Positions 22,975-36,300 of a DNA stretch of 64,000 nucleotides are shown here, piece by piece (positions within the stretch are counted from its first letter, which is position 1; every line of letters starts with the position of its first letter). A program made the translations under genes and the position numbers. Location: the NCBI GenBank assembly GCA_000708835.1, contig DF237029.1:148658-212657 (forward strand), given 5' to 3'. The notes beneath the pieces were generated by a model. That model searched no databases. It worked only from the letters and a program-made list of their open reading frames with translations, and was not told where the DNA came from. Origin of the DNA: Klebsormidium nitens (lineage: Eukaryota; Streptophyta; Klebsormidiophyceae; Klebsormidiales; Klebsormidiaceae).

Positions 22975-25900
22975 TCACGACTCAGCCTCCGTATGCCGCC
23001 GCTTGCGTCCCCGCTGGAGCGACGTGATTGCTGACATCGTGCGCAACCGCGGCACGAGTGCACGCTGCAATTCCAGCATTAGCGGGGGGGCAGCTTCCAA
23101 TAGGTCGGCGTACCCCTGGCCCTGAACCACCGCCTCGTACTCTTGCACCGCGAAACTGCGCGAAAAGCAGGGTTTGCAAAAGTCGGTAAAACCACGCGAC
23201 AAGCTTGATCCAGTGTCTTGGATGCTTGCAGAAAGAGAAAGGGCTGGACTCTAATCGTTTTCTCACCACCGAGCCAGCACAGCGAAGGTCCTCGCGCATT
23301 GTGTTCACCCATTGATTCTTCCTTTGTTTTCACGAACTGATACCGACAAAAACTCCCTTCACCAAAAAGGACGTATGTCTTGTTCTTTGGAAGGCTTGGA
23401 TTGTAAAGGAAAGGGACTTATATGGCTAGAACGTCAGACGAGGTCGACTGCGCTGTAGCATCCTCTGATATCAGTCCTGAAAACCCTACGAAGGGCTTTG
23501 TGTGACCGCTTCCCTGTTGATAACTGATAACTGAAAGTACGTATGCCTATGCCTGTGCAACCGCTTGTAAACGCCACGTGATCAGACTCTCAGGGACCAT
23601 CCCGGGGCAACAGCTGCCTTGCAGTCGCGGCCAAAACCATGGTTCTCGCCGCTCTCTCTGAGACTTACGGCCGTCTAGTGTGTTCGCAGGAAACAGCGGA
23701 TGCGCAACACCTTCGAGAAACCCTAATGGTCTCAACATCAAGACTAGGTAAGCAGCCACACATATGCAAACCGGAGGTTCCCCTGCTCCATACCCGTACC
23801 CAGACAACCCCCAAACTACCCACCCGTTCCGAAGGGGCAACTTTAAGACCGTTCCGAACTAAAGAGCGTTTTTCGAGACCGCGCGCACACGCCCACCTGA
23901 GGCAGTGGCTGCGCAGCGCGCGCGCCTCGTGCGTGTCGGCGCTCTGAAGGAGCGCGCAGCAGTTGTCGACCGTGACGCTCTTGGTCAGCCGCACCTCGCA
24001 CTCCGCCTTCAGCTCGTCCAGCAGCAGCATGTTGGCCGCAGCCAGCACCTGCGCCGTGAAAGTGGTCAATTTGATGACGGACACTACCGGACGCTTTCGG
24101 ACAATTTCGACAGTTCTGAAATTTTTTTGGGCAGTTTCGGACGGTCCATTAGCAGCATGTTGGCCGCAGCCAGTACCTGCGCCGGGAGAGTGTCAGAATT
24201 TCTCGGACAGCATCGGACAGTGCCTGACGATTCTGACATCCGAGAGAATCATTCCGAGCGGTCTCGGACGTCCATCAGCAGTGTGTTGCCGCCAGCAGTA
24301 CCTCCGCCACAGAAGCGGACTGGAGGTGGCTCGGAGGAGTGCTCAAAGATAATGAAAGCACCCACAGGCAGCCTAAGCCCGCAAATGAATCTTCCCACGC
24401 CTTTATTGCCCGGTCACCAAACGACGGGGAATGTAAGCTCCCTCAAGGCGGTCAAAAGACTTGAGCGTCCAAATCAAAAACTTGCTCGGGTCATGCTGCG
24501 CCTTCAACCCAGTGGTTGCTTCGCCAACCGGATACCGCCACTAACGCAGCCCTTGCAGTGGGCGTCAGAACTCGACGGACATCATCCGTGGACAAGACGA
24601 TGCCAGTATACCACAAACAGGTTTTCGAAGGCGCCGGCAGCAGTGCTCCGCATCGTCGGATTGAAGAGAGGATACACGTGTCACACACCCACCCTCAGCT
24701 TGGGTGAACACAGCGCTTTTCGTAGATTGCCCTCCGAGCGTTGCCGGAAAAGTTGGACATAACTAATGACGATCGATGTGCCTCACCTCGAGTAGCAGGT
24801 CGGGTGACACTTCGACCACTCCGCCGTACATGAAGCGGAGCACCACCTGCGGGGACCGAGGGCTCGCTGAGCCACTCACGGACAGACACGTGTCCTCACG
24901 CAAAGGCCTGGTAGCCTTACTAGCGCCAAAAGCCAGCACGATGCACGATCGACAGCCGCATTGGTGATAAGAACGAAGGTTACGACCGATGACAAGCGGA
25001 CAATCCGGGCGATTTAAAAAGAGAGGGCGCCCCTATCTGACGCAATGGAGATGCTCTTTCAAAAGGGTTTCGCAAACAATTCCAGGGGACGCGTGGATCC
25101 ACCTCGTCCCGCTGAAGAAGCATCCGCTTTACGAGAGAGCTCGAAACAGATGTCAAAAAGGGTTTTGACCGTCCTTTTTGGATTACAATCCTTCCTCTTG
25201 AGGCAATGTGATAGCATCAAGCGCTCCCCCAAACAGGCCTCGCTATTTCTCAGCTCCCTGGCCGTCCCCTTGCAATGAGGACCGGTCATTACCGTAGAGA
25301 ATCGTCGAGCACTCGCTCTCTGTCTCCTTTTCCAGATTTTATCCTTCTTGTCTCTGTCTCTGAGTTCCTTCGAAGGATGAAGAAGTCATGCCGTTGGTGA
25401 ACGGGTTAAGGAAAGTGCAAAAGGGCACGTGGCGCATGGGGGCCATACCATGGCGACCTCGTGCGAGAGGTTGGCGAGCGACACGGAGGGCGCCTTGCTG
25501 TCGGCCATGTCGCCGTCGAACAGCGCGCGGAAGTACTCGCTGCGCGCAGCCAGGACGATGCGATGCGCGGGGATCTGCGGGACAGCACAGCTCGATGTCT
25601 GATGTAGAAGCATCGTCGGCCCCTGCTTTTGATAAAATGGCGTACGTACACCTAAAGATGGATGAGCGATAGGCCAACAGGAGAACTATGAGCATCCGCT
25701 TTCCACAACTGACCGCTGGTTCTCATCTACAATCGACTGAAGATTGCGATTGCTGCGAGTTTTCAAGGCAGCGTCCGATCCCGCAAGTGAAGAACTATCC
25801 AATCAGGCGACAGAATCGATTGACGAGCTGACCGAGGGTCTTCTCCGGCCAGGACCAGGCTGGACGCGCAACCCGCACCGTTCTCGGCCGCACACGAGTC

Positions 25901-28900
25901 CAGAGAAGCACACATGGGAACACAGGGCAACATTTAGCGGCCTGCATCGTTGGACTGTCGATTCCTCTCCAGAGCGTCACGCGCGGCGACCGCCAAGCGG
26001 TTACTTCCTGCCACATGGTCGCCCTCCTCACCTGGGTGCCGTCCGCCACGACGAGCCGGACGTCCGCGTACTGGTCCGCGCCGACAGAGCGCAGCATGTC
26101 CGTCTGCATCTTCTGGGGCATGCTGCAGCTGTCCTCGGACCCGCGCGCGCCCAGCGCCAGCTCAAACACGGTCAAAAACTGCGAGGGAGGACGGGGATGC
26201 GTGAGACGGTCACTCTCAAAAACAAAGCCAGTGAGTTTGGTGAAACTAGGCAGGAGAGTCGACTGACTTCGGATTTTGCAAGCAAGAGGAAAGGGCTTGG
26301 GTGTGACCCCTGCAGGAGGAGATTGCGGAAGGCGACTGACTGGGCTTGAGCAATCAATCTGGAGTTGGCAAGCGAACCCTGTCTCAATTGGACTCAGATG
26401 GATTCTGGAGTCGCTCCTGGCCTCGCTTCCTATTTCATGATCGAAAAGAATCTGCTCAAACAGAACTCGATCCAGTTCGTGAGCCTCTCATCAAAGTCCC
26501 GCTTATCCATTTTGAAGGACGTCGAGAAAGAGCGCTGGAGCCTCCAACCATGGGACAAGGTTGCAACATCCCAAGAGCTGATCTGCCGCAGATCCACCAA
26601 AAGGGAAGCGTTACCAGCGACTTACTTCGATTGGCTGCTCCACATTGCGGTATCCCCCGAACACGTGGAGCCCTGCAAGAACCAAACACGGAGACTGTTA
26701 CGGTGTAGAAACGGTTGCTACCACAGCGGGCGGGCTCGTTTCGTGTCTTTCAAAAAGGGCCTCGACTCCGAAGCCGACGCTTCTGCGAGGAACAGTGGAG
26801 CAGCTGCGATGCGAAGTGAGTGGATGATTCGAGGTTATTGCACAAGAACAGATTAAAAACTCAAGTCAACTGCGCCCCATAAGAACTTAACACTGGTATG
26901 GTAAAAGTCGTGACGGTTTCGGAAAAGCCGTTCATCGGGCATCGTCATTCACCGGGCTTGATCTAAACACTGCTTGCGCCAGCCGTTCAGCAGTTTTAAA
27001 GAAGAGGAGAGAGAAAGGTCTGCGAGACTGATCCTCCGTTGACCGAAGGAGAAACGCGCGACAAGGACTGCAAGCGTGGCAACGCACCTCTGTTCCAGGC
27101 GACTCCCGCATGGTCCGCAACATCGGGGGGGTGGAACTCCTCCTTGCAGTGCACCGTTTGCCAGGCCCCCGTCTGCAGCCAGAAGCCGGATTCTCATTTT
27201 CATTTCGTGACACATCTTGCTGGCCACAGTCAGAGGCTTGACTCTGAGTATAGACAAATCGAGCCAGCCAAGACACATGCTTAAACTGAAAGAAAGAGCG
27301 CGCAAGCTGAACGAGTCACTGCGATTCAGGATCTCGTGAGTCTTCCCCACACACGACTTGTAGGTGTAGTGCCGCTGATAAACGTTGTTGGTTCTTAAAG
27401 ACAGAGGCTTACTTCTATGTTAAGTGCCGCCGTCAGAGCCGTTGGCACGTGGTCGTCCGATATCCAACCCCCGAATATTACCATCGACTTGTCAATAACT
27501 GCAAAGCGCAAAGGCCGATGTGAGCAATCCACGAAGCTCTTTGTCGACTCTTTCCATGGGAAATTGAGAGACACCGCGCTTGGTACAACCAGTTCCTCAA
27601 GCCAGTCCCGGCGCGCGACGATGACTCGACCTCACGACCGTCGCAAGCAGCACATAATGTCTTCAAAAGACAAAATCCGACTAAGGCGATGAACTTCGCA
27701 ACACAAAAGGAAACCACGCCCCAATCTCAAACAAGACAGAGTAAGATGACAGATAACCCTGACCACCTGAAAGCCACACGTCAAGGACGTGCTCACTTGA
27801 CCACTATAACTCCGGAGTCCTTTCTTTTTACAGACAACTGCTTACCTACTGCCGTGTGCTCGCTCCTGGCGGGGGGCACATCCCCCTGCCCCAGCACAGG
27901 GGTCCACACGTTGCGGTTGATGTCAAAGCGCCAGGTGTCGTTCAGGCGATAGGGGCTCTGGTGGCATCCCCCAAACACGATCAGCTCCTTGTTGTTGACT
28001 GCTACGCACGAGTGGCCGGACCGCGGCTGGGGCTTGTTGGGGGCCATCTGAGGAGCGAGAGAGGAACGTTTGACAATGTTTGAGCAAGTTCGGCTTGTTG
28101 CTAACACTGGCAAAGGGCCGAGAGTTGATACTTTGACCATAAATCTGAGCATCGACGTATAAGGCAGCCGTTCCTACTTTGACAAACGACCCTCATCTCC
28201 AGCCCTCAGCTCCTGACGACTTCTTTCCGAAGTCAGATATTTTGAAAAGATCCAGAAGTTGCAACAAAATCATGAAGAAGTTACGATGATTTTTAAGAGG
28301 CCATGGTGAATCACCTTTTCACTCGACGAAACTTCCGACCAAGTCATGGTCTCGAAGTTGAACCTGTAAACGTCATTGCGCCTCTCGCCGGTGGTCGTGT
28401 GCTGCACGATCAGAACCAGGTTGGTCGAGTAAGTGCGCAATACATCTCACAAAGAGCAAAGTGATCAGCTCTTGATTGAGGAAGCCGCTGGTGCAGTCTG
28501 CATGTTCGAAGTACTCGCTTGCAAACCGTAGTAGACTGCCTCTTTTGAGAAACCAATGCGACCTTTCCCAATAACATGCGTCAAGACAGTGAGAAAACTA
28601 TACTACTGTCTTTTACAGACCTCAATCAACCCTGCTAGTGATGGCAATGAAATATTCATTTGGCTTCTCCATTGCTTGACGCAGCTATGAGCAGACTTCA
28701 TCCGAACCAATAGAGGCGACATCCCAGTAACAACACAAGAAAGTTCATCCTCACCCCTGCAATTATGTACATTGAGTTTTTGGCCACAACTGCAGCATGG
28801 CCCCGACGGGGGCACGGCGCGGGGGACTCATCCAGGGAAGTGACAGGGGCCCAGCGGCAGGTGCGCAGGTCCAAGTGCCAGAGATCGTTCAGATACTCCT

Positions 28901-29632
28901 CGTTCGTGCCCGTGGTCTCGCCACCAAACACATACCTGTGAAGTGGAAGAGGACAGAGCATTTGCATGTGGAGATGGTTCCTTTACTATTCACGCTAGTG
29001 TGCAACACAAATGGGGAAGGGCACGCTCATACGTAGGGGTGCAAACGCTTGCTATTGCGTGGTCGCTTGTTGAGGTGTTCAACTTGTCGATTTCTCCAAC
29101 CGAGGATGCAAACATGTAAGAAAGAAGGTAGCTTCATGGGCTGTCAATGCTGCTTTCTCATAGCACACACGCCATACCTGTCTGTCACTGACAGTGAATC
29201 TAAATCTCTTCATCTGCGCAGAAACCCTGGAACGATCAACCTTCTTCGGTGCTCCGAACCTCCTGCTACTCTGCAGCAAGAGAAGACTCTGCATTTCAAG
29301 CCTGGAGTAGGATGCTGGCGCGAGCTGACTCACATGCCATGCTCCCAGATGACTGCAGTGTGACCGTCCCTCTCGCACGGCCCTGGCTCCAGTCCCATTA
29401 ACAGCTTCCACTCCCCACCCTTCAGACTGTAGCTCAGCACCTCGCTCGAGCACAGGTTCTCCCCAAGGTGACCCCCAAAGCAGATGATGGAATCATTGTA
29501 GAGCGCCGCAGTGTGTCCCGCACGACCTGCGGGGTTGCCATGCCGCCAGTACCCAACTACCGGTGCTGGACCTGTCGCATTGGCATTGGGACCGGCCGCA
29601 GCGGAGGCGACTGGGGGCCGCGATCGCGGCAT
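22975..29632 (-). CDS. Kelch-repeat BTB/BACK protein
   Basis: Twelve exons join in phase: 29334-29632, 28755-28935, 28315-28401, 27846-28047, 27413-27498, 27088-27172, 26626-26672, 26032-26178, 25449-25574, 24787-24846, 23897-24048 and 22975-23155. They give 550 residues. Residues 1 to ~345 form a Kelch propeller, with blades marked by CFGGHLGENL, YVFGGETTGTNEEYLNDLW, YIIAGHTTTGERRNDVYRF, IVFGGCHQSPYRLNDTWRF, VIFGGWISDDH and HVFGGYRNVEQ. The BTB domain follows at ~355-450 (DQYADVRLVVADGTQIPAHR, SEYFRALFDGDMADS, VVLRFMYGGVVEVSPDLLLE, VLAAANMLLLDELKAECE). A short BACK-like helical part and a basic tail (RGRKRRH) complete it. Kelch-BTB proteins are usually substrate adaptors for CUL3 ubiquitin ligases; LZTR1 has the same order. 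The join between 26626 and 26178 keeps phase but is the least certain. Confidence 0.85.
24016..24316. repeat. ~127-bp tandem triplication of an acceptor/exon boundary
   Basis: The segment beginning GTCCAGCAGCAGCATGTTGG at 24016 recurs at 24144 (128 bases on) and in decayed form at 24270 (126 bases on). On the coding strand each copy holds a splice acceptor followed by codons for VLAAANMLL. Copy 1 is the real exon start (24048). Copies 2 and 3 lie in the upstream intron and read GCGCAG|GTACTGGCTGCGG and GGAG|GTACTGCTGGCGG. The spacer also repeats TTTCGGACA-like blocks. Confidence 0.85.
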
Positions 29633-30231
29633 CTTTGGACAAAAGGGCTAGGACCAGGACTCAAAGTTGTACCATGCCAGGAAGTTGGTGACTGTGGCGC
29701 TTTGAAGAGATAGATATACCCCTAGAAGCTCTCCTAAAACTTGCAGCTAGAGAAGAAGACAGAGCTACTGCGAGGTGGAGCCAAGGGCAGATGTTGAGAA
29801 TTAGGGTTTGAAGGGCCCAGTTCCCCTCAGTTCTGATCGCAAGTTTAGGGTTTGAACTCAAAATATCTTTGAGAGCATGCTTCAGAAGTGGATCCCTTCT
29901 CTCGGGGAGCAAGCGGACGGCGGGGCACTTGTTCTAACGCGGCAGCCAGATCTACGGCGTGCACTTTTTCTGGGGCCATGGCTGCGCTTTTTCCACAGCT
30001 GGCATACCTAGCTTTTCCCTCACCTTGCTGTGCAGAGTCCAGACTGGTCATGGTGACTCATCTGTGACAGACGTGTGCATGAGCTCTTGTTTCCTCCCTG
30101 CGCCATCAGCTCCTGCTTCCCTTCTGTGGCCTTCTTTGGTCTAACAAAGGTTTGACATCGCGCTTTGCCATAGTTTAAGGGCAGCGCTCAGCGCCCTCTT
30201 ATCTTTCAGCAGCAAAACTTGAATTCTCTGT
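29633..30231. promoter_or_regulatory. Divergent promoter region, Kelch-BTB and SKIP24
   Basis: About 600 bases separate the two start codons on opposite strands. It must hold both promoters and 5' leaders. No clear TATA element or conserved motif was identified. Confidence 0.45.
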
Positions 30232-32678
30232 ATGGACAACTCGTCGTCCCTGCCGGACGAGCTCTGGCTTGCAGTCCTCCACGCCGGCATTGACAATCTT
30301 GGGTGGGAGTGCCGGGACGTGTGCAGCCTGGGCCTTGTCAGCCGGCGCTTGCATGGGCTGACAGACTCTAATGACCTGTGGGCCAAGCTGTGGAGTAAGG
30401 AATGGCCTGGGGATGTCAAGAAGGAGGATCCCGGCTGCTGGAAGAGGGTCTTCCGCTTCAGGTTGGGCTCTGAAAGGATTGTTTCTTCTGCCATTTTTAA
30501 AGTCGTTTGTAGTAGGTCTGTTGTCTGGTTGTGTTGCAACACTTTGAATCCTTGTTTGAAGAGCCTGGGTGGGACGTGCTTCCATGCATGTTGCATGGCC
30601 TTTCGAACAAGGTTTTGCACGGAGGGGAAAAGTCATCAACTTGTCCTATTGTGAGTATGCCTTTTGGGTGAGCTGAGGACCATGGGGCATGTTCCAGTCA
30701 CTTTTGAGAGGACTTTCATAAGTCCAAAGGACAACGACAGCATTCTTGCAGCACATCAAGGGGAAGCATTCTTGTTAAGACCTGATGTAAGGTACAAAAG
30801 TTTAGGAACTGCAGAACTTGCTAGATTCGAATCCTAGGACATAAAAGCTGGCTTGTCTGACATGCCACAGAGCTGTTCCATCCTCCTTGATCTGCATTTG
30901 CAGTATTAGTGCTGAACTTGTACGGTTAAGTTTGCTTTGTCACAAGGCAAGTAGTTTGATTGTATGTTGCCCTTCAGACAGCCCGGCAAGAAGCTGGTTT
31001 CAATGACCAGGCAATCTAATCACTGGTGTTTTTAGTGAACCTGCTTACTGCTTTGGGGTTCTTCCGGCTTGTTCTGCATTAGCAGCATTCTGGCTACTGT
31101 GTTTCTTGCAGAACAACAGGGAACAAATGGCAAAGGAGATGTCCATCTTTCGATGGCTGCCAAGACATCGATGTCTTGGCAGCCATCAGCTTGCAGCATT
31201 GCCATTTTCAGCCCATGCTTTCCAAGTTATGAAGTGAACGATCCCCAACCTTGCTAGATTCCTCCTGGGCAGGTATGAGCGAGAGGCGACACAGCGCAAG
31301 ATGGCCCACAACCGAAAGGTGCTGCGGCTGCAGAGCAAGGCCGCTGTGCTTCGGCGAGACGCACGAACCGACGAGAGGACCCTGCAGGATGAATGTGGAC
31401 GCCTGGTCACGACGCAAGGGAAGCTGAAGGAGCTCGAGCAACAAAGGTGGGTGGTGTTTTCCAAGAACTCTTGGAGCAACCAGACAGGGGATGGTGGAAG
31501 GGCCCAAAACGCCTCTTTCACAGAGCTTCCATTGTTTGATATTCAAACGCCTCTTCCACGAAACTCCCGGTTCGAGGACAGGCGACCAGTAAGACTCTCA
31601 TAGGAGTTTCACTGCCATGCTAAACCTGGTTCTAGTGCTTTCCTTCTTCAAACTGGTGCACTGCTCACTCAAATGGCTGAGGAATTTCGGGTGCTTCCAG
31701 GCAGGCGTCCGCTGCGGTCCAGGTCTGGCAGCCGGTCGCCGTGCACAATCGGCTGTCTGACCTCTTGGAGCAGCAAGCTGTCCCCATCGGCGCCCAGGCT
31801 GAAGCCCTGCGGCACGAGCTGGCGGTGTGTGAGCTGCGGATTGCGCAGCTGCGGAGAAGCAAGGTGGGGATAGAGAATTTGTGAACGGTTGCACTTGTTG
31901 CATTCAAGTATTTGAGATGGCTTGCCTTTGAACATGATGGATTCTGTCGTGGAATGAAACAGGGAGAAGACCGGCAGCACTGATGCGTCTCCTTGACTAG
32001 GTGCCCCCGTTTTCAGCGAAAGGTGGGGCGTGAGGTGTCAGTGTCAAACTCGAGCTAGCAGTTAGAGATTCTTAGTGGAGTTGGTTCGCTATACATGTCC
32101 TCCTTCGGTCTAATCAGCGTTCGCTTACCTGTCGAAATTGCGGATCCAGAACTTCTTAGTATTTGATGAGGTGTGGTATCCTTTGGCAGAAACGGAAGCT
32201 CGCGGAGGCGGACGAGATTGACAGCCGGGTGGCGCACTTACAATACGACCCTGTGACTGCCCTCGCGGAGGAGCGGCAAAGTCGAAGGAGAGATGCGGCT
32301 CGCAAAGAGTCAGTCAGGGCTGAGCAAGCTGCGGCTGAGAAGGCTGCTTTCGAAGCACAGCGCGAAAAGAGGGAGGAGCCGGTGCTAAACGAAAAGGGGG
32401 CAGATGTCGAGCATTCGGCACTAGCGAGTCATAGACAGCCGAAACGAGCTCGAGTTGAGAAGGACTCGAGCGTCGTACATAGGGAAAGCAGCACATCGTA
32501 TTGCAGTGGGGGAAGTGTCGACCAAAAGCTTAGTGGTGATGGGGGGCAGTCGTTGAATTGTGAAGGTGAGAGTAGGGAACCCAGGAGGCGAAGCCTGGCG
32601 CACATAGATTGGTCGAAGGTTGGTATGCGGCCAGCTTCGCCCCAGTTGTCCACTATCACGAGCAAGCAGCGAATTTGA
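30232..32678 (+). CDS. SKIP24: F-box protein SKIP24-like
   Basis: Four exons (30232-30461, 31273-31446, 31701-31863, 32190-32678) join in phase to 351 residues. The F-box is at residues ~6-50 (LPDELWLAVL, CRDVCSLGLVSRRLHGL, DLWAKLWSKEWP). A coiled-coil region with the family pattern follows: RFRYEREATQRKMAHNRKVL, then QASAAVQVWQPVAV, then ALRHELAVCELRIAQLRRSK and HLQYDPVTAL. This order matches Arabidopsis SKIP24 (At1g08710), an SKP1-interacting F-box protein of SCF ubiquitin ligases. The last ~130 residues are a charged, disordered extension (EERQSRRRDAARKE onward) ending in KQRI, longer than I recall for the land-plant protein. The start is the first ATG of the F-box frame. Confidence 0.88.
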
Positions 32679-33319
32679 GTTATCGGTGATGTCGGGGTGT
32701 AGTTAGGGAAAAAACAATTCTGGTGCACAGGTTTGAAAAAGTCACTCGTTACAGCCGTTGTTTGTGACGCGGCTGTTCGTCTGCATGATCCTGCTGCACG
32801 CGGCAGCCTGCGGCTGAGAAGTCTCAATGTTGGACGATTATCATGCATCATGAGTGATTGACATGCATCAAAGTTGGACGACTGCATCGGTCAAACCTGC
32901 AGCTCAGTAGCCTGGGCGGCGCGATGCCTGAATCTGGCTAGGAACATATGTACATCCGGGGCCGTAGCGGCGGCGGCGTCGCTACCATACACATTCTATT
33001 GCATTCATGAGTTTGGTCGCGGCCATATATATCCATCATCACGATATCCTGTGATTTCTTGAGGCAATGATACTGCTACGATCGCGAATCGGGGTCTGGC
33101 TGTAGGCACATGTCCGACATGCACCCTCTAGAAATCAAGCCTGCATGGCTATATATATATGATTGAATGACTCGTATGATTGTACTTATGACCTTATCAG
33201 GAGGAAGAAGACCTATTGAATCACCAGTATGTACACAGTGTATCAGTCTGTACATCACCTGCAAAAGTCGACTACATAGCGGCCCCCAACGTGCGTCTGA
33301 TCCAGCTTTGCGTGCAAGA
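32679..33319. other. Intergenic, convergent 3' ends
   Basis: Between SKIP24 and the CHMP7-like gene. No gene was recognised. CATGCATCA occurs twice within 30 bases at about 32843-32873. Confidence 0.55.
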
Positions 33320-36300
33320 TCAAGCGGATGTTCGCTCGCTTTGCATGTTCTCACCTTTTGTGGGCGCTCCTTGTGCCGCCCTAGCAACTGACAACTCCGC
33401 TGATCCACTCGGTTCCGGCGCACCTGCTTGCCAGTCTCCTATTGACGAGATCTGAACCACCGTTTGAGACGCCGATGCTTCTGTGTCCCCAGGAATCGAA
33501 GTCGCCTCTGCATCTTTTTTTGGTTTCACCTTCTTGGCCGAGTCCAGGCTCAGCCCTTCCATCGCAATCTCCGCTTCGATCTCTGCCAGCTCCGAGTCGA
33601 TTGCATCCGAGTTTTCTCCGGCGCCGAGTCCTGTGGTGAAGAATCAATCTTACTTCACACACCGTAGCTTGTCTTTCATAATGCCGGCATTGCGTCCTTT
33701 CTAAACGAAATTCTGACACTGATAGGAGGATGAACCGCAAAAGCTTCAATGCGACTGGACACCTCGATCCACTTTTGCAAGTAAAGAGAGCCAATCACGA
33801 AATGGTTACAGAGAGGAGGTCAATCCTCCGAACTCGAATGTGCTTTCGTCATTTCTTTCTTGCCTTCGGATCAACCGCGACTAGTGAGCGCGCGCTGTCA
33901 CATCAGCAACAAATGCGGAAATAGAGCGGCTTACCCAGCGTGTCCTGTACTTCCTGGTGGCTCGTGAGTGCCCCGTCGACTTGCTGCATGCACGACTCAG
34001 CCTCCTCCAAGGTGACCGTCGAAGCCCGCAGCGTCTGCACCCCGGCCTGCAGCGCACTCGTTACCTGCCACCGGAGCAGATTGCAGGAGGGTGTGGGGCC
34101 AGATACGAAACCCGAATTCATGTGGAGGAAGGTGGGGGTAAAGTGGGCGGTTGAATTTACTAACTCTAGCAACGATGAGAAGATGAATTTGGAGACCTTT
34201 CATTTGCCCTTGGCCGCCAAGAGTGGCTCGATCTTAGACCAGCAGTGTGGTCGGAGAGAACTACCTAGTAAAAGTGCAGAATGGGAAGCATGGAATATAT
34301 GCGGTTTTGAAACAAAGTGAACCCAGTGAACCCAGTGAGCCGGAAGCAGACTCGAAGCTCTTGGAACCGCCCTCAAGCAGACGGGTTGGGTCGATACAGA
34401 AACGCACAAGACATGTAATTTGGTATGTCAAAAAGGCTTACCTGTTGCGTCACCTCAGCTTGGTCAACTTGCAGCAGCAGCTCTTCTAGCTTTGCGGCAT
34501 AGTCGTTGCATTGCCGGGCCGCCCCCTCCCACAGCTTGAAGCGTCGCAGGCATCGCAGCCCCAGGGCACGGTCCTTCTTTTTCACGGCGCTGTGAGCCGT
34601 CTCCCGAGCCCTGTAAGGGATTTCCTCGAATGAATAGACACAACGACGCCACTTGGGCAATCTCAATACGAAACTCGGACGCTGAAAGGATTTTCGGAAG
34701 GATTTTTCTAGGAGGAAGGAGTTTTGTCAGCCTGTTTCCCTGTTTCTGCGATGCTGGTGACATCACTCTTTGGCCGGAGTCAGAGAGACGCTGATGTCCT
34801 TTAAAACTCTCTATCAGCGGCCGGCGAAAGGCGCTGGAAGGCGGGCCAGCCCGGACTCGCTTCCGACTTCAAACGTGTGAGTCCAGAATTTTCTTGGTCC
34901 GACATGTCGTATATGCTGATGCCATGGCTATCAAGAAGTAGGTCGATAGCCTATGACCTATCTGATGCTCTTGCAGCTCAAGATCTTGGGTCCAGTTCCA
35001 CCACTCACTCGGCAGCTCGCCGCATCAGCGCTTCTGCACGTTCCTCCAGGCCCCGCATTGCACTCTTCAGGTGCACCCGCTGCCGGTCCTGATCCGTAAC
35101 AGCCGGCACCCGTTTCTCCCCTCTGGCCGCAACCTTGACTCCGCGTACTTCCTTCCCCGCAGCCACAGTTGAAACCAGAGCAACCCTTCGCCGTCGCAGC
35201 AGTTCGTGCAGTACGAGCTGCGCCTCCCGGGGGTTTTGATGGATGGAAAGTAGGACGGGGTCCAGGAGGAGGACGGTGTGGCCTGAAGCGGGGGTGATCT
35301 CAGTCTCCACCTTGTCTGCCCGCTCCTGCAGAAACCAGACTGCTGTCATTAGGCAGGGGTCTGAAAGGCGCCCTGGCTTCAATGGTGGACTCTTTCTGAT
35401 CTCTCCGTTGTGGACAGATAACATGGAAACAATGATACCGACGACCTAGCTTTGAGACTGCACTGTTCTGAATGAGATTGTCTGAAGAAAGTGGCAGCCT
35501 CTGCTCATATGAGGGTTCATTTCTCTGAGCAGCATGGAAAGCAGTGGTTGCGGAAGGTCAGTCGTGTTGATTGTGTGGTGGATGCAGGCTGTGTCGACGA
35601 CTTTCCTGAGTCTCTTTGTACGAAGAGTCCTGCAGGCCTATCTTATGTTGCCCAGTCCCTGTGCTTGGTAAAGTTCGCTTCGGTCCGTCAGTCTCGGCAA
35701 AAATCAGTTACCTTCAAAAGATCCATGATGACCATCTCCTCATCCAGCCGGATTCCGCTTGCATCTTCCCCTCCAAGAAGACCGCCAACAACTTGCTTGG
35801 CCACTGTTGCGCTCCTTGCCAGTTGTACAACAGACCATCGAATCCAGGAACGATCGTAGCTTCCCATAAGTCCACGGAAACTTTGCAGCTGTCTCCTGCG
35901 ATGCATTTCGACCTGGGGTGGACCAAAAATCAGCTTTTGGCTGAGACTGCTCTAAATTACTGAAATACAGTCTGATTGGGTCTAAGCATCCCCCTTATTT
36001 TCGGCTTTTTTGTTGATTAACACAATAGAGAGCAAGTGGAACATGGATGACATGTTGCTAATGAGCCTGAAGGCAAGTCCACGAGGCTTCAGATGACTTA
36101 AAGTGCAAACATGCAATACTGGAAAGTCAGAAGACAAGTACAATGTATATCCATGCTTGTTTGCAGGCCTTCCTCCTTATTAAGTACTTCTTACCAGAAC
36201 CTGGTCCAAGCCCAAAGGTTTCAGGCCGCCCCTTTTGAACATCACATTCCTGACCTGCATCAGTTTTTAGACAACATTAGACATTCTAAAGTAAGTCTTG

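Noticed and set aside
26400-26600. Minus-strand frame reading ISSWDVATLSHGW as an extra Kelch exon
   Set aside because: No acceptable donor follows it in the right phase, and exons 26626 and 26178 join in phase without it.
30815-30845. tRNA T-arm-like TTCGAATCC
   Set aside because: No acceptor stem, D-arm or anticodon arm can be placed around it, and it lies in a SKIP24 intron. A similar word near 19,230 also fails.
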